Assembly (NCBI GenBank): GCA_017469685.1
Contig: JAFUFW010000001.1
Location: 18,065 to 82,064, forward strand
Direction: 5' to 3'
Length of the DNA: 64,000 bases
DNA from: Bacteroidaceae bacterium
Lineage (GTDB): Bacteria; Bacteroidota; Bacteroidia; Bacteroidales; Bacteroidaceae
Shown here: one piece after another, positions 25,084 through 34,740 of the stretch
Layout of the letters: every line of letters starts with the position of its first letter
Position numbering within the stretch: position 1 is the stretch's first letter
Position numbers and translations under genes: made by a program
The notes under the pieces: generated by a model
The model's input: only the letters and a program-made list of their open reading frames with translations
Told to the model about the DNA's origin: nothing
Databases searched by the model: none

Positions 25084-26724
25084 TCACTTCACGTTGGGCT
25101 TCTGTGGGAAGGCGGCACCTTGGTGGAAGATTTCCAGGGCCTTCTGCACTGCGGGGTCAAAGGCTGATAGATATTGCATTCTCCACTCCTGCTCCTGAGT
25201 GTTGTAGATGATGTTTGCCGTGAGGTTACGCTCGAGAAGCGGTGCGCTGTGCTGAATCATTCGGTTGCGTCGCTTCAGGCCGTGTTCGTCGGCGAACTGG
25301 GCGAATTGCTCAACAATATTCTGCTGCTTCAGGTACTGCGCAATCTGCTGCGGAGTCTTGAACTGCTGCAATTGCTGGCGATTGCGGTCGGCATAAGTCA
25401 TCGCGAACTGAATCGTAAGACCCATGTAAATGGCTTCCTTGAAGTATGACGTGTAGAGTGTTGTATCTTCCGGCACAAAGATGTCGGGGACAATACCACC
25501 TCCGCCGTAGACTGTCCGCCCCAAGCGCGTCTTGAACTCTGGACCGCTGTGCTGAATGCTGTCTTGCGAGAAAAATTCGCCGCGCTCGTAACGCTGTATC
25601 AGCTCATTCTCATACTCCTCGCCGCGGCCCTTCTGGTAAGGCTTCTGTATTGAGCGGCCCGAAGGGGTGTAGTAGCGGGCTATGGTAAGACGTACGATGC
25701 TGTGGTCCTTGAACTCAATAGGCTGCTGCACAAGACCTTTGCCGAATGTGCGCCGGCCAATGATTGTGCCACGGTCATTGTCCTGCACCGCCCCCGCGAA
25801 AATCTCAGAGGCTGACGCTGAAACCTCGTCAACGAGCACTACGAGAGGTATCTTCTGGAACGAGCCATGGCCGTCGGCATTAAACTCCTGGCGAGGCGAC
25901 TTACGCCCTTCGGTATAGAGAATCAGCTGCCCCGAAGGCAGGAACTCGTTGGCAATGAGGATGGCCGTCTGCATATAACCGCCTCGGTTACCGCGAAGGT
26001 CAATAATCAGGTTCTGAAGGTTGTGCGCCGAGAGTTCGGCCAGCGCCGCCAGCATCTGCGGGTAGGTGGTCTCGCCGAAGCTTTCAATAGCCAGGTAGCC
26101 TGTGTTGTCAGATAGCATGAAAGCCGCTTCGACGCTTTCTACTGGCACATCGTCGCGGTCGACCGTGAACTTGAGCGTGCCATCGTCCTTCGAGCCGTTG
26201 TTCTTCCTGCCTGGACGTACCACCGTAAGCCTCACTTTCGAGTGCTTAGGACCGCGCAGTTTCTTAATGATATCATGGTTGGGCAGACCTATGAGCGTCG
26301 AATCGTCGGCTGCGATAATACGGTCGCCAGCCAGAATACCGACCTTCTCTGCCGGACCACGCTTAATGGTGCTGATGACGTTGACAGTGTCGTCTTGCAA
26401 TGCAAAGCGCACGCCTATGCCTGAGAATGAACCTTTCAGTTCTTCGGTGCTCTCCTCGGCCTGGTCAGAGCTGATATAGCTCGAGTGAGGGTCGAGTTCT
26501 GAGAGTATCTGAGGCATTGCACTCTCGATGAGTTCTTGCGTATTGACAGTGTCTACATAGTTGTTGTCAATAATCTGCAACAAGTAGTTTAGCTTGTTGC
26601 TGCCGGTATTGATTATGTTCAAACGCTTGCCTGAGAAGTGGCTTGTATAGAATGTACCGATGACTATACCGATGACAACAGCCACGGCCAGCAGTAGTGG
26701 CATGAGTCGCGACTTGGATTTCAT
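25084..26724 (-). CDS. C-terminal processing peptidase, S41 family
   Basis: A 546-residue protein anchored by an N-terminal hydrophobic segment (about 8-28). It has a PDZ domain (about 90-170, GIGVRFALQDDTVNV) and an S41 serine protease domain. The nucleophile Ser lies in VDEVSASASEIFAGA and the Lys in FGKGLVQQP. It likely trims periplasmic proteins. The C-terminal 120 residues are Gln-rich. It is the last gene of a minus-strand run with the dCMP deaminase and M3 peptidase genes; the 66-bp gap upstream allows co-transcription. Confidence 0.92.
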   Translation of the reverse strand: MKSKSRLMPLLLAVAVVIGIVIGTFYTSHFSGKRLNIINTGSNKLNYLLQIIDNNYVDTVNTQELIESAMPQILSELDPHSSYISSDQAEESTEELKGSFSGIGVRFALQDDTVNVISTIKRGPAEKVGILAGDRIIAADDSTLIGLPNHDIIKKLRGPKHSKVRLTVVRPGRKNNGSKDDGTLKFTVDRDDVPVESVEAAFMLSDNTGYLAIESFGETTYPQMLAALAELSAHNLQNLIIDLRGNRGGYMQTAILIANEFLPSGQLILYTEGRKSPRQEFNADGHGSFQKIPLVVLVDEVSASASEIFAGAVQDNDRGTIIGRRTFGKGLVQQPIEFKDHSIVRLTIARYYTPSGRSIQKPYQKGRGEEYENELIQRYERGEFFSQDSIQHSGPEFKTRLGRTVYGGGGIVPDIFVPEDTTLYTSYFKEAIYMGLTIQFAMTYADRNRQQLQQFKTPQQIAQYLKQQNIVEQFAQFADEHGLKRRNRMIQHSAPLLERNLTANIIYNTQEQEWRMQYLSAFDPAVQKALEIFHQGAAFPQKPNVK

Positions 26725-26790
26725 GTGTTGATGAGAAATTGTGTTGATTAAAACATTATGTTGAGCTGCTTGCGCTGAAAATCGTTGCGC

Positions 26791-27216
26791 CTATTGCTCT
26801 GGGATAGGCAGGTGCAGGACCTCTATGCCAGCACGTTTAAGCAGGTCTATACCGTCTGTAAGGCGGTAGTCGCGGGCATACACCACGCGCTTAATGCCTG
26901 CCTGAATGATCAGTTTCGAACATTCTATACAGGGCGAATCGGTGACATAAAGCGTGGCGCCTTCCGAATTGTTGCCCGAGCGTGCTATCTTTGTGATAGC
27001 GTTTGCTTCGGCGTGCAGCACGTAAGGCTTCGTCACGCCGTCCTCTTCGCAAACGTTTTCGAAGCCTGAAGGCGTGCCATTATAGCCGTCGCTGATAATC
27101 ATTTTGTTCTTCACGATGAGCGCGCCCACCTGCCGTCGCTGGCAGTAGCTGTTCTCGCTCCAGATGCGGGCCATGCGCAGATAGCGCAGGTCAAGGGGTT
27201 TATTTTTTGATTCCAT
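26791..27216 (-). CDS. Deoxycytidylate deaminase (ComEB-like)
   Basis: A 141-residue zinc deaminase with the paired motifs HAEANAI (catalytic Glu) and PCIECSKLI (zinc Cys). RWMARIWSENSYCQRRQVGALIV-like N-terminal sequence (core SENSYCQRRQVGA) is typical of dCMP deaminases. It turns dCMP into dUMP for thymidylate synthesis. The start codon lies inside the end of the M3 peptidase gene (17-bp overlap), so translation is probably coupled. Confidence 0.92.
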   Translation of the reverse strand: MESKNKPLDLRYLRMARIWSENSYCQRRQVGALIVKNKMIISDGYNGTPSGFENVCEEDGVTKPYVLHAEANAITKIARSGNNSEGATLYVTDSPCIECSKLIIQAGIKRVVYARDYRLTDGIDLLKRAGIEVLHLPIPEQ

Positions 27217-29320
27217 TACGTATGAGTAAAGCTTCTATTGTTGGTTTGCCTTGGCGGAAACGCTCGTAAAGCACCGAGGGGTGCTCCGTGCCGCCGCGAG
27301 AGAGCACTTCGTCTCGGAAGCGCTGCGCCGTGGCACGGTCGAAGATGCCGGCACGCTTGAACACAGCAAAGGCGTCGGCATCGAGCACTTCGGCCCATTT
27401 ATATGAATAGTAACCGGCGGCATAACCGCCCGACATAATGTGAGAGAACTGCACAGACATACATGCGCCCTCGCTTTCGGGCAGGAGCGTGGCAGCCTTC
27501 CAGGCCTCGCGCTCGAAAGTCACGATATCCTCAGTGAGCGGTTCTGTGCGAGTGTAGTAAGCCATATCAAGCAGGCAGAAGCTCACCTGCCGCACGCAAG
27601 CGTAGGCTACGTTGAAGTTGCGGCTCGCTATAATACGGTCAATAAGTTCCTGTGGCAGCGGCTCACCAGTCTCGTAGTGGCGCGCAAAAGTAGCCAGGAA
27701 CTCAGGCTCCACGGCGAAATTCTCCATCAGCTGCGACGGAAGTTCCACAAAATCCCAGTAAACGTTAGTGCCCGAAAGGGATGCGTAGCGAGTGTTGGCA
27801 AACATGCCATGCAGTGCATGTCCGAACTCGTGCAGGAAAGTCTCCACTTCCCCGAGTGTCAGCAGCGCAGGCTTCGTAGGCGTAGGCTTGGTGAAGTTCA
27901 TTACCAACGAGACATGCGGGCGGCTGTTCACCATCGGGGCCGCGTCACCTTTGAGTTCAGCAGTCTCCTCGCGGCCTATCCATTGCTCCTTGAAAGATGT
28001 CATCCAAGCACCGCCCTGCTTGCCCTCGCGAGGATAGAAATCAGTGAAGAGAACGGCCAAGAACGAGCCGTCGGCGTCAATGACCTCGTAGGCTTCCACG
28101 TCAGGGTGATAGACAGGGATGTCCTTGTTGCGCTTGAAGGTGATACCATACAAGCGCGTGGCCAAACCAAACACACCCTCGCTGACGCGCGAGAGTTCGA
28201 AGTAAGGCCTCAGCATCTCAGAGTCTATATTGTAGCGCTCCATCTTAAGCTTGTGCCCGTAGTATGAGAAATCCCAAGGCTCCATCTCAAACGCCTCTCC
28301 TTCCATGCGGCGAGCCAGGGCTGTTATTTCCTCAATCTCGCGCCGTGCCGGTTCGAGGTATGCGTCGAGCAGCTGGTTCTGTAGGTCATACACGTGCTCA
28401 GAAGTCTCGGCCATTCGATGCACGAGCACGTAGTCGGCATAGCTCTTGTAGCCCAACAGCTGGGCGCGCTCCATTCGCAGGTTCACTATCTGGCGCACTA
28501 TTTCGCGGTTGTCCAGCTCTCCACCCTTACAGCAAATGGTATTCTTTGCCTCATACATCTGCCGGCGTAGCTCACGGTTGTCAGCATAAGTCATGAAAGG
28601 CCCGTATGAGGGGGCTTTCAGCGTGAATAACCAACCCTCATAGCCCTTCTCTGCTGCAGCTGCAGCGGCAGCCTCTATGGCCGTTTCTGTAAGTCCGGCG
28701 AGCTGCTCACGATCGGTGATACGGAGTTCGTAGGCGTTAGTATCTTTCAGCACATTTTGCGAGAATTGCAGCGTGAGCAGACTCAACTGCATGTTCAACT
28801 CGCGAAGGCGCTTCTGCTGGTCTTCCGGCAGTGCCACACCGGCACGCAGGAAGCCTTCGTAAGCATTCCTGAGCAACATCATATCCTCAGCCTTCCGCTC
28901 TGGCTTGACACCCTCGACCTGCGACGAACCTGCCTCTTCCCCGGCGGCAAATTCCTTTTCATAAACAGCCTTCACGCGCTCAAAATAGGCGCGGTTGAAC
29001 ATGATGTTGTTGGCATGCTCAGTCAGTATCGGCGAGAGCTTCTGCGCCAGTTCGTCCATCGCATCGTTGGTGTTGGCCGAGAGGAGATTGAAGAAAATCT
29101 TCGTCACGCGCTCGAGCATATCATCGGGCGTTGTTATGGCTATCGTGTTCTCGAAGGTCGGAGCCTCTGGGTTCGAGACGATGCGGTCTATGAAAGCCTT
29201 GTCGCGTTCGAGAGCCTCCATAATCGCAGGTTCATAGTCCTCGAAGCGGATGCGGTCAAACGGCGGCGTATTGTGAGGCGTGCCGTAATCTTTATTGAAT
29301 AAGGGATTTATGTGTTCCAA
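27200..29320 (-). CDS. M3 family metallopeptidase (oligopeptidase A / dipeptidyl carboxypeptidase type)
   Basis: 706 residues, with the zinc motif HEFGHALH (about 495-502) and the helical clamshell pattern of the M3 family. There is no signal peptide (MEHINPLFNKDYGTPHNTPP), so it is probably a cytoplasmic enzyme degrading short peptides. It overlaps the following deaminase gene by 17 bp. Family assignment is firm; the choice between Dcp and OpdA cannot be settled here. Confidence 0.95.
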   Translation of the reverse strand: MEHINPLFNKDYGTPHNTPPFDRIRFEDYEPAIMEALERDKAFIDRIVSNPEAPTFENTIAITTPDDMLERVTKIFFNLLSANTNDAMDELAQKLSPILTEHANNIMFNRAYFERVKAVYEKEFAAGEEAGSSQVEGVKPERKAEDMMLLRNAYEGFLRAGVALPEDQQKRLRELNMQLSLLTLQFSQNVLKDTNAYELRITDREQLAGLTETAIEAAAAAAAEKGYEGWLFTLKAPSYGPFMTYADNRELRRQMYEAKNTICCKGGELDNREIVRQIVNLRMERAQLLGYKSYADYVLVHRMAETSEHVYDLQNQLLDAYLEPARREIEEITALARRMEGEAFEMEPWDFSYYGHKLKMERYNIDSEMLRPYFELSRVSEGVFGLATRLYGITFKRNKDIPVYHPDVEAYEVIDADGSFLAVLFTDFYPREGKQGGAWMTSFKEQWIGREETAELKGDAAPMVNSRPHVSLVMNFTKPTPTKPALLTLGEVETFLHEFGHALHGMFANTRYASLSGTNVYWDFVELPSQLMENFAVEPEFLATFARHYETGEPLPQELIDRIIASRNFNVAYACVRQVSFCLLDMAYYTRTEPLTEDIVTFEREAWKAATLLPESEGACMSVQFSHIMSGGYAAGYYSYKWAEVLDADAFAVFKRAGIFDRATAQRFRDEVLSRGGTEHPSVLYERFRQGKPTIEALLIRNGIKK

Positions 29321-29366
29321 ACTTTTAATTGTTTAACTTTTGACAACTTATGGGTTCCACTTTCTT

Positions 29367-30038
29367 TTAACCATTCAGCAATCTTTCAAAGGAATCAATT
29401 GCCACCGCTCTGCGATACAGCTGCACAAGGCCCTCGTCGGCCATGCTGTGCAGAGCCTTGCTAATCCGGCGCTGATCCTCGCTCAGATATTGACCGAGCA
29501 AGGCCATCGAGATCTTGAAGCGTTTGCGGCCAGCCGGGCGCAGAACATGACAGAGCATGAAATGCTTGATCCTGTCGACGAGTGTCTGGGCCGGCGGTAG
29601 CCACAGCAAACGGTCGCGTTGCGCAATCTCAGTCGTAAGCATGTTGAAAGCGCTCATCTGCATAACCTCGAAAAAACGAAACAGCGCCCCAATCGTATGC
29701 TTGTCTATCGTCACAAGGCGAGTGGGTTCCAGCGCCGTGTATGTATTGGCGTAAGTGCGGCGGCGGCCGTAGAGCACATCCAACCCCACGACGCCATGTT
29801 CAGGAAGATCTTCTTCAACAGCCCAAGAGCGGTCGGCCGAAAGCGTGCGAACGCCCAAACGGCCGCTAATGCCGATATGGACAGCATCGCACACCGCATC
29901 TTGTTTACAGAGCAGCTCGCCTGGGTGCAGGGTCGAGAATTCCAAGCGTGTGGACTCAACTATGCGTGTCACATCTTCGTACCCTAACCCCTGGAACAGG
30001 GGCAAGGACAGGAGGGTTGTAAACATTGACTCTTCCAT
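29367..30038 (-). CDS. Crp/Fnr family transcriptional regulator
   Basis: 223 residues: a cyclic-nucleotide-binding-like beta-roll (about 15-130; SGRLGVRTLSADRSW) and a C-terminal winged helix (about 150-223; YLSEDQRRISKALHSMADEG). There is no cysteine cluster of the Fnr type. The conserved cNMP phosphate-binding Arg/Ser signature is not obvious, as in many Bacteroidota members. It is 41 bp downstream of queF and may be the last gene of the nan-queF run. Its effector and targets are unknown. Confidence 0.85.
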   Translation of the reverse strand: MEESMFTTLLSLPLFQGLGYEDVTRIVESTRLEFSTLHPGELLCKQDAVCDAVHIGISGRLGVRTLSADRSWAVEEDLPEHGVVGLDVLYGRRRTYANTYTALEPTRLVTIDKHTIGALFRFFEVMQMSAFNMLTTEIAQRDRLLWLPPAQTLVDRIKHFMLCHVLRPAGRKRFKISMALLGQYLSEDQRRISKALHSMADEGLVQLYRRAVAIDSFERLLNG

Positions 30039-30079
30039 AAAGTCCGCTTTCGAGCGAAAAATAAAACCTACATCTATCT

Positions 30080-30538
30080 TTAAAGGTCGTGGTGCAGAAG
30101 ACGATAGTTGGCCATCTCCTCATACTTTGTGCCCGGACGGCCATAGTTGGCATAGGGATAGATACTAATGCCACCACGGGGTGTAAAGAGTCCTATGACC
30201 TCAATGTATTTAGGATCCATCAACTTGATAAGATCCTTCATGATCGTGTTCACGCAGTCTTCGTGGAAGTCGCCGTGGTTGCGGAAGCTGAAGAGGTATA
30301 GCTTCAGTGACTTTGACTCCACCATACGTTCTCCGGGCAGATAGTTGATGCGAATCTCGGCGAAGTCTGGCTGTCCTGTAATGGGGCATAGAGAAGTGAA
30401 TTCGGGGCAGTTGAAGCGCACCCAGTAGTCATTGTCTGGATGCTTGTTCTCAAATGTCTCCAATACTTCTGGGGCATAGTCGCTCTTGTATTCGGTCTTG
30501 CGGCCGAGGGCTGAAAGCTTGTCTTGCAGTCTATTCAT
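30080..30538 (-). CDS. queF: NADPH-dependent 7-cyano-7-deazaguanine reductase
   Basis: A 152-residue type I QueF of T-fold type that reduces preQ0 to preQ1 for queuosine. The nucleophile Cys and general acid Asp are in [12 protein letters not shown] (about 51-62), and [15 protein letters not shown] is the NADPH/substrate signature. It lies 56 bp after the epimerase gene and 41 bp before the Crp/Fnr gene. No other queuosine gene is nearby. Confidence 0.95.
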   Translation of the reverse strand: MNRLQDKLSALGRKTEYKSDYAPEVLETFENKHPDNDYWVRFNCPEFTSLCPITGQPDFAEIRINYLPGERMVESKSLKLYLFSFRNHGDFHEDCVNTIMKDLIKLMDPKYIEVIGLFTPRGGISIYPYANYGRPGTKYEEMANYRLLHHDL

Positions 30539-30594
30539 ATTATGATGTAAGAAGTCCCGTCGGCAAAACCGTCGGGCACACTATGAGAGGGTTA

Positions 30595-31794
30595 TTAATC
30601 TTGCTTGCTACTGAGGTCTTCGAGGATTTTCCAAACGTTGAGGAGGCCGCGGGGGACGTGGAAGCAGCCTTTCCACTTGCCGCCCTTGAGGGGCAGGAGG
30701 ACTTCGCCCTGGCGGTTGAGGTAGCCGTACCACTCGGGGTATTCGGCATCGCGGAAGTGGCTCCAGGTGTAGTCGTGGACGCGCTGGAACCAATCGAGGC
30801 AACGCTGGTAGCCGGTGAGCTGGTAGCCCTTGATGAGGGAGATGAGGGTCTCGAGGTGCACCCACCAGAGCTTCTGGTCCCACTCGAGTTCGTGGCGGGG
30901 ATGGCCGAGGCGGTCCATGAAGTAGAAGATGCCGCCGAACTCCTTGTCCCAACCGTACTCCACTTCCTGGAGGCAGATGTCCACGGCCTGCTGGATGAGC
31001 TCGGGACGGCCGAGACGCTTGCCGAGATCCATGACGAACCACATGGCTTCGATGGCGTGGCCGGGGTTGAGCTTGCGACCGTCGAAACAGTCAACGAGGT
31101 TGCCGTCCTTACCTAAGGCTTCGACGATGAGGCCGAGCTCGGGACGGTAGAAGACATCAATGACTTCGTGGAGGCAGTCGTCGATGGCTTTCTGCAGGAA
31201 AGCGGGGTCGAGAAGGGATTCTATCTCGAGGGCGACATTGCAAAGGATCATGGGAAGGTCGAAGGTTTTGAGGGAGCGGGCACCCGCGGCGGCTTTGTTC
31301 CAGCGGCCTTTGGGGTTGTCGGTCTTGGAGAGGACGATGTCGAAGGTGCGGCGGGCGATGGAGGCGTACTCCTCGCTCCTCTCCTGTTGTCCGGCAGCAG
31401 CGAGGGCGATGGAGAGCTGGCCGAAGGCGATGGTGGCGAAGGTGTAGGAGAAGATGTTGTATGGCTCCACGAGGGGGTGGCCTTCGCGGTCGAGGGCGAA
31501 GTACCAGTTGAGGTTGCCGTCGTGGCCGTGCTGCTTCAGGAACTCGGCACCCTGGACGGCGGCTTCGAGCCATTCCTGACGGGGTTCGACGGTGTTGTAG
31601 AGCTTGGCGAACATCCACACTTCGCGGCCTTGCAGCCAGATGAACTTGTCGGTGTCATAGACGCTGCCGTCGCGGTCAAGGCAGGTGAAGTAGCCGCCGA
31701 AGTCGAGGTCCTGGGACTTCGTGAGCCAGAAGGGGACGACGCGGTCGAGGAGTTCGGAACGATATTGTTCCGCTAATTGCTTGAAATCTAACAT
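30595..31794 (-). CDS. N-acylglucosamine 2-epimerase (AGE family)
   Basis: A 399-residue (alpha/alpha)6-barrel epimerase with the AGE/renin-binding protein pattern: GREVWMFAKLYN, NPGHAIEAMWFVMD and conserved His near the end (WWVHLETL). In this context it should convert N-acetylmannosamine, made by NanA, into N-acetylglucosamine, replacing the NanK/NanE kinase route; Bacteroides nan operons are known to do this. By sequence alone a cellobiose 2-epimerase is an alternative. It follows the transporter gene after a 132-bp gap filled by a long hairpin (31827-31917). Confidence 0.88.
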   Translation of the reverse strand: MLDFKQLAEQYRSELLDRVVPFWLTKSQDLDFGGYFTCLDRDGSVYDTDKFIWLQGREVWMFAKLYNTVEPRQEWLEAAVQGAEFLKQHGHDGNLNWYFALDREGHPLVEPYNIFSYTFATIAFGQLSIALAAAGQQERSEEYASIARRTFDIVLSKTDNPKGRWNKAAAGARSLKTFDLPMILCNVALEIESLLDPAFLQKAIDDCLHEVIDVFYRPELGLIVEALGKDGNLVDCFDGRKLNPGHAIEAMWFVMDLGKRLGRPELIQQAVDICLQEVEYGWDKEFGGIFYFMDRLGHPRHELEWDQKLWWVHLETLISLIKGYQLTGYQRCLDWFQRVHDYTWSHFRDAEYPEWYGYLNRQGEVLLPLKGGKWKGCFHVPRGLLNVWKILEDLSSKQD

Positions 31795-31826
31795 ATAAAC
31801 TAAAATAACATTAAACTATTTTATTC

Positions 31827-31917
31827 TTTACACGAATGGTCATGAATGGATACATGTAATGGTCATGAATATATTTATGGTTATTATATGTCCCCCATTC
31901 ATGGCCATTCGTGTAAA
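31827..31917. repeat. Long inverted repeat with a third internal copy, in the nan operon
   Basis: Arms at 31827-31849 and 31895-31917 match at 22 of 23 positions (TTTACACGAATGG...). The core AATGGTCATGAAT recurs at about 31858-31870 in the loop. It lies between the symporter and epimerase genes and could form an RNA hairpin within the operon transcript. Confidence 0.8.
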
Positions 31918-31926
31918 AAAACCTTT

Positions 31927-34713
31927 TCATGTATTCAATGTCTTCCACGTCAGCCCTTTCTGCTCCTGCTTCTGCGGCATGAAGATGCTGAGGAGAAGGG
32001 CGACGAGGACGCTGACGAGCATGGAGACGAAGCCGAATAGGAGGAAGTTGGCCTGGGTGAAGAAGTTCATGTAAAGGACTGTGGCGGTGCCACAGAGGAA
32101 GCCGATGATGGCTGCACCTGAACCAATGCGGGGGAAGAAGATGCCCATCAGGAACAGACCGCCAATGGCTCCGCTGAGGAGGCCAAGGATGGTGTTGAAA
32201 TAGTCGAGGAGCGACTGGATGTCAACGGTGGCCATGAGCCAGGCGATGGCCATGCCGAGGAGACCGGCACAGATGCCTGCGATGCGGGCGGTGCGGACTG
32301 TAGAGCCACTGGCGGGCCGAATTTTGCTCCACAAGTCCACTGTGAATGCCGTGCTGATGCTGTTGATGTTGGAGGCGATGGTGGACATCGTGGCGGCGAA
32401 GACGGCAGCGATGAGCAGGCCGGCAAGACCAGCGGGGAGCTGGCTCATCATGAAGAAGGGGAAGATGGCATCGCCCTTGGCCATGGTGATGTCGAGCTCG
32501 GTGGGATGGGTCTTGAAGAAGGTGTAGAGACCAGTGCCGATGGTGAAGAACGCAATGGTCACGATGACGGACATGAGGCCATTGGTGAGGATGCCACGGG
32601 CAGCGCTCTTCTCGTCGGAAGTGGTGAGGTAGCGCTGGATGACGGTCTGGTCGGAAGTGTAGCTGATGAGGTTGTTGGCCAGTCCTCCGAGGATTACAAC
32701 CCACCAGGTGGCGTTGACAAAGTCGAACGGATGCTCCGGGTCGAAGAGGAAGAGGCGGAACTTGTCGTGGTCGGTGGCTATCTGCCAGAAGTCGCTGGCA
32801 CCATTGTCGCCCGTATTAATAATAAGGTAAACGGCCGCAAGGACGGCACCGCCCACGAGGATGATGCCCTGGATGACGTCGCCCCAGACTACGGCTTCGA
32901 CACCGCCCATTGTGCAGTAGAGGATGGTGATGAGGGCCATCAGGGCGATGCAGATATAGATATTGATGCCCGTGACGGCGGTCATAGTCAGCGATGGCAG
33001 GAAGAGGACGAGGGCTGTGCGGGCCACCATGAAGACGATGAAGAGGATGGAGGCCATGAGGCGTGTGGCCGAGTTGAAGCGGCGCTCAAGGTACTCGTAG
33101 GCGGTGGTGACGTTCAGACGGCGGAAAAAAGGCAGGTAGTACTTAATGACGGGGAACGACACCAGCAGGATGCAGATCTGCATCGGATAGTAGGTCCAGT
33201 CGGTGGCGTAGGCCTTGGCGGGGATGCTCATGTAGGTGATGGCGGAGAGCATGGTGGCGAAGATGCTGATGCCTGCTGCCCACCAAGGGATGCGGCCGCC
33301 GCCCTTGAAAAAGTCGTCGCTGGAGTTCGAGGCGCGCTTCATGAAGTAGTAGCCGAGATAGACCATGCCGAGGAGGTAGAGGATGAGGACCGTCCAGTTC
33401 AGCCATCCGAAGTGGGCTGTGTAGGAGATATCCACGCGGGTGACGTCGGAGGAACGCACGCCGGGCTTCTCCTCGCCATTGATTATGAGGGCGGAGAATG
33501 AACCAGAGCCCATTGCTGACGGGACGGGCACTACGGCAGCACCAGCGCGAGCTATGAGGGGCGAGTCGAAGAGCTCTGCCCATGAATCGGTGACGGTGTG
33601 ATAGACGAGGATTCTTCGGCGGAACTGGTACCAAGCGGGCTCCTGTGTCATATAGGAACGGGCTTCTTCGCGGAGTTCCTCAAGGCGTTGGGCTGTGGTG
33701 GCGGTGTCGGCAATGAGGGCATTGCGCTCCAAAGCGCTCTCGAAGATGCCCTTGTTGACGCCGCCGAAGCAGAGGATGTGAGCGGCACCTGATGGGATGG
33801 CGGAGGCGCCGACCAAAGAAATATCCTCTTGCATCAGGCTGGTTGCTGCCCACTCCTTTTTCCTTGGATCATAAACAGCACCGTTAGTTACAGCTTTTCC
33901 ATAGCGTGGGTCGTAGCCTCCGAGGAGATAGAAGTTGGAACCAATGGCACCTTTCTGGACAGCGGCAGAGGGCTGCACGCGAGCAGGGCCAATAAGGTCG
34001 GGAAGTTCTTCCCAGGCAGCGCCAAGCGGCCAACGCAGGCGGAAAGCCTTACGATTGGGCATTCCGTTGTGCAGACCTCCTGCTACATAAATATATCCGT
34101 CGCCATAAGCGGCTGCAAAGTTATCGAGAGCAATGGGCAGCAAGGGGATGTCCTGGGCTGTGACCTCAGAGCTCGTGCCCATCGACAACAGTACGGCAAA
34201 GTCCTCGCTCTTCTGTCCGTCGGACGTTCCGCCAAGGCAGATGACACCCTCGGGCACCGTAACGCTTGCACCATAAGCGAGTCCGCAAGGCAGAGAACCA
34301 TCACGCGACCATCCCGGCAGAGGTTCCCCATCATGCTTACTGTCCTTAGGCCAGGCTGCCTGCCCTTTTGTGGCGTCAAAGAATGAAGAAGCTTCAAGAC
34401 TGATGACGTAAATATCTGTGTAGAAAGTCTTCTGACCGCCTTCGGACGCAGGAGTGTCGGGAAAGTTGCAGCCGCCAGCCACCACGACGAAAGGCGCGCC
34501 TGTAAGTGGTTCTTTTACGATGCCGGCAAAGGCTCCGCTGACGCCTTGTTCTGCGAAAGCGCCAAGAGGAATGGCTGGCGTGAAAGCAGCCGTGTTGAAG
34601 CGGTGGGACTCACCCCCATCTCCTCTTACCGAAGAGATGGAGGTAGTATCTTGAGCTATTGAGAGACTTAATGAGACAAATATTAAGGCGAGGAGCGAGG
34701 TCAGTTTTCTCAT
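31927..34713 (-). CDS. Kelch-type sialic acid mutarotase fused to a sodium:solute symporter
   Basis: 928 residues. A signal peptide (1-20) is followed by a six-bladed kelch-like domain of the cyclically permuted NanM mutarotase type (about 40-420; motifs such as YVAGGLHNGMPN and YLLGGYDPRYG). About 13 transmembrane segments of the SSS family follow (about 435-920; GGRIPWWAAGISIFATMLSA). The exported beta-propeller would sit in the periplasm, delivering the alpha/beta-equilibrated sugar to the Na+-driven transporter. Context (nanA, epimerase) points to N-acetylneuraminate. Residues about 22-36 come from a palindrome-like insertion (34608-34645). Confidence 0.87.
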   Translation of the reverse strand: MRKLTSLLALIFVSLSLSIAQDTTSISSVRGDGGESHRFNTAAFTPAIPLGAFAEQGVSGAFAGIVKEPLTGAPFVVVAGGCNFPDTPASEGGQKTFYTDIYVISLEASSFFDATKGQAAWPKDSKHDGEPLPGWSRDGSLPCGLAYGASVTVPEGVICLGGTSDGQKSEDFAVLLSMGTSSEVTAQDIPLLPIALDNFAAAYGDGYIYVAGGLHNGMPNRKAFRLRWPLGAAWEELPDLIGPARVQPSAAVQKGAIGSNFYLLGGYDPRYGKAVTNGAVYDPRKKEWAATSLMQEDISLVGASAIPSGAAHILCFGGVNKGIFESALERNALIADTATTAQRLEELREEARSYMTQEPAWYQFRRRILVYHTVTDSWAELFDSPLIARAGAAVVPVPSAMGSGSFSALIINGEEKPGVRSSDVTRVDISYTAHFGWLNWTVLILYLLGMVYLGYYFMKRASNSSDDFFKGGGRIPWWAAGISIFATMLSAITYMSIPAKAYATDWTYYPMQICILLVSFPVIKYYLPFFRRLNVTTAYEYLERRFNSATRLMASILFIVFMVARTALVLFLPSLTMTAVTGINIYICIALMALITILYCTMGGVEAVVWGDVIQGIILVGGAVLAAVYLIINTGDNGASDFWQIATDHDKFRLFLFDPEHPFDFVNATWWVVILGGLANNLISYTSDQTVIQRYLTTSDEKSAARGILTNGLMSVIVTIAFFTIGTGLYTFFKTHPTELDITMAKGDAIFPFFMMSQLPAGLAGLLIAAVFAATMSTIASNINSISTAFTVDLWSKIRPASGSTVRTARIAGICAGLLGMAIAWLMATVDIQSLLDYFNTILGLLSGAIGGLFLMGIFFPRIGSGAAIIGFLCGTATVLYMNFFTQANFLLFGFVSMLVSVLVALLLSIFMPQKQEQKGLTWKTLNT
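34608..34645 (-). repeat. In-frame palindrome at the mature N-terminus of the kelch-symporter
   Basis: The coding strand reads CCTCCATCTCTT, a CGGT loop, then AAGAGGAGATGGGGG, a hairpin with one bulge. It translates to about SISSVRGDGGES just after the signal peptide. It shares the pyrimidine-tract/GAA/purine-tract layout with the insertions at 18216 and 21779. Confidence 0.6.
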
Positions 34714-34740
34714 ACAGCTAAGGAAAGTTGATAAAAATGA

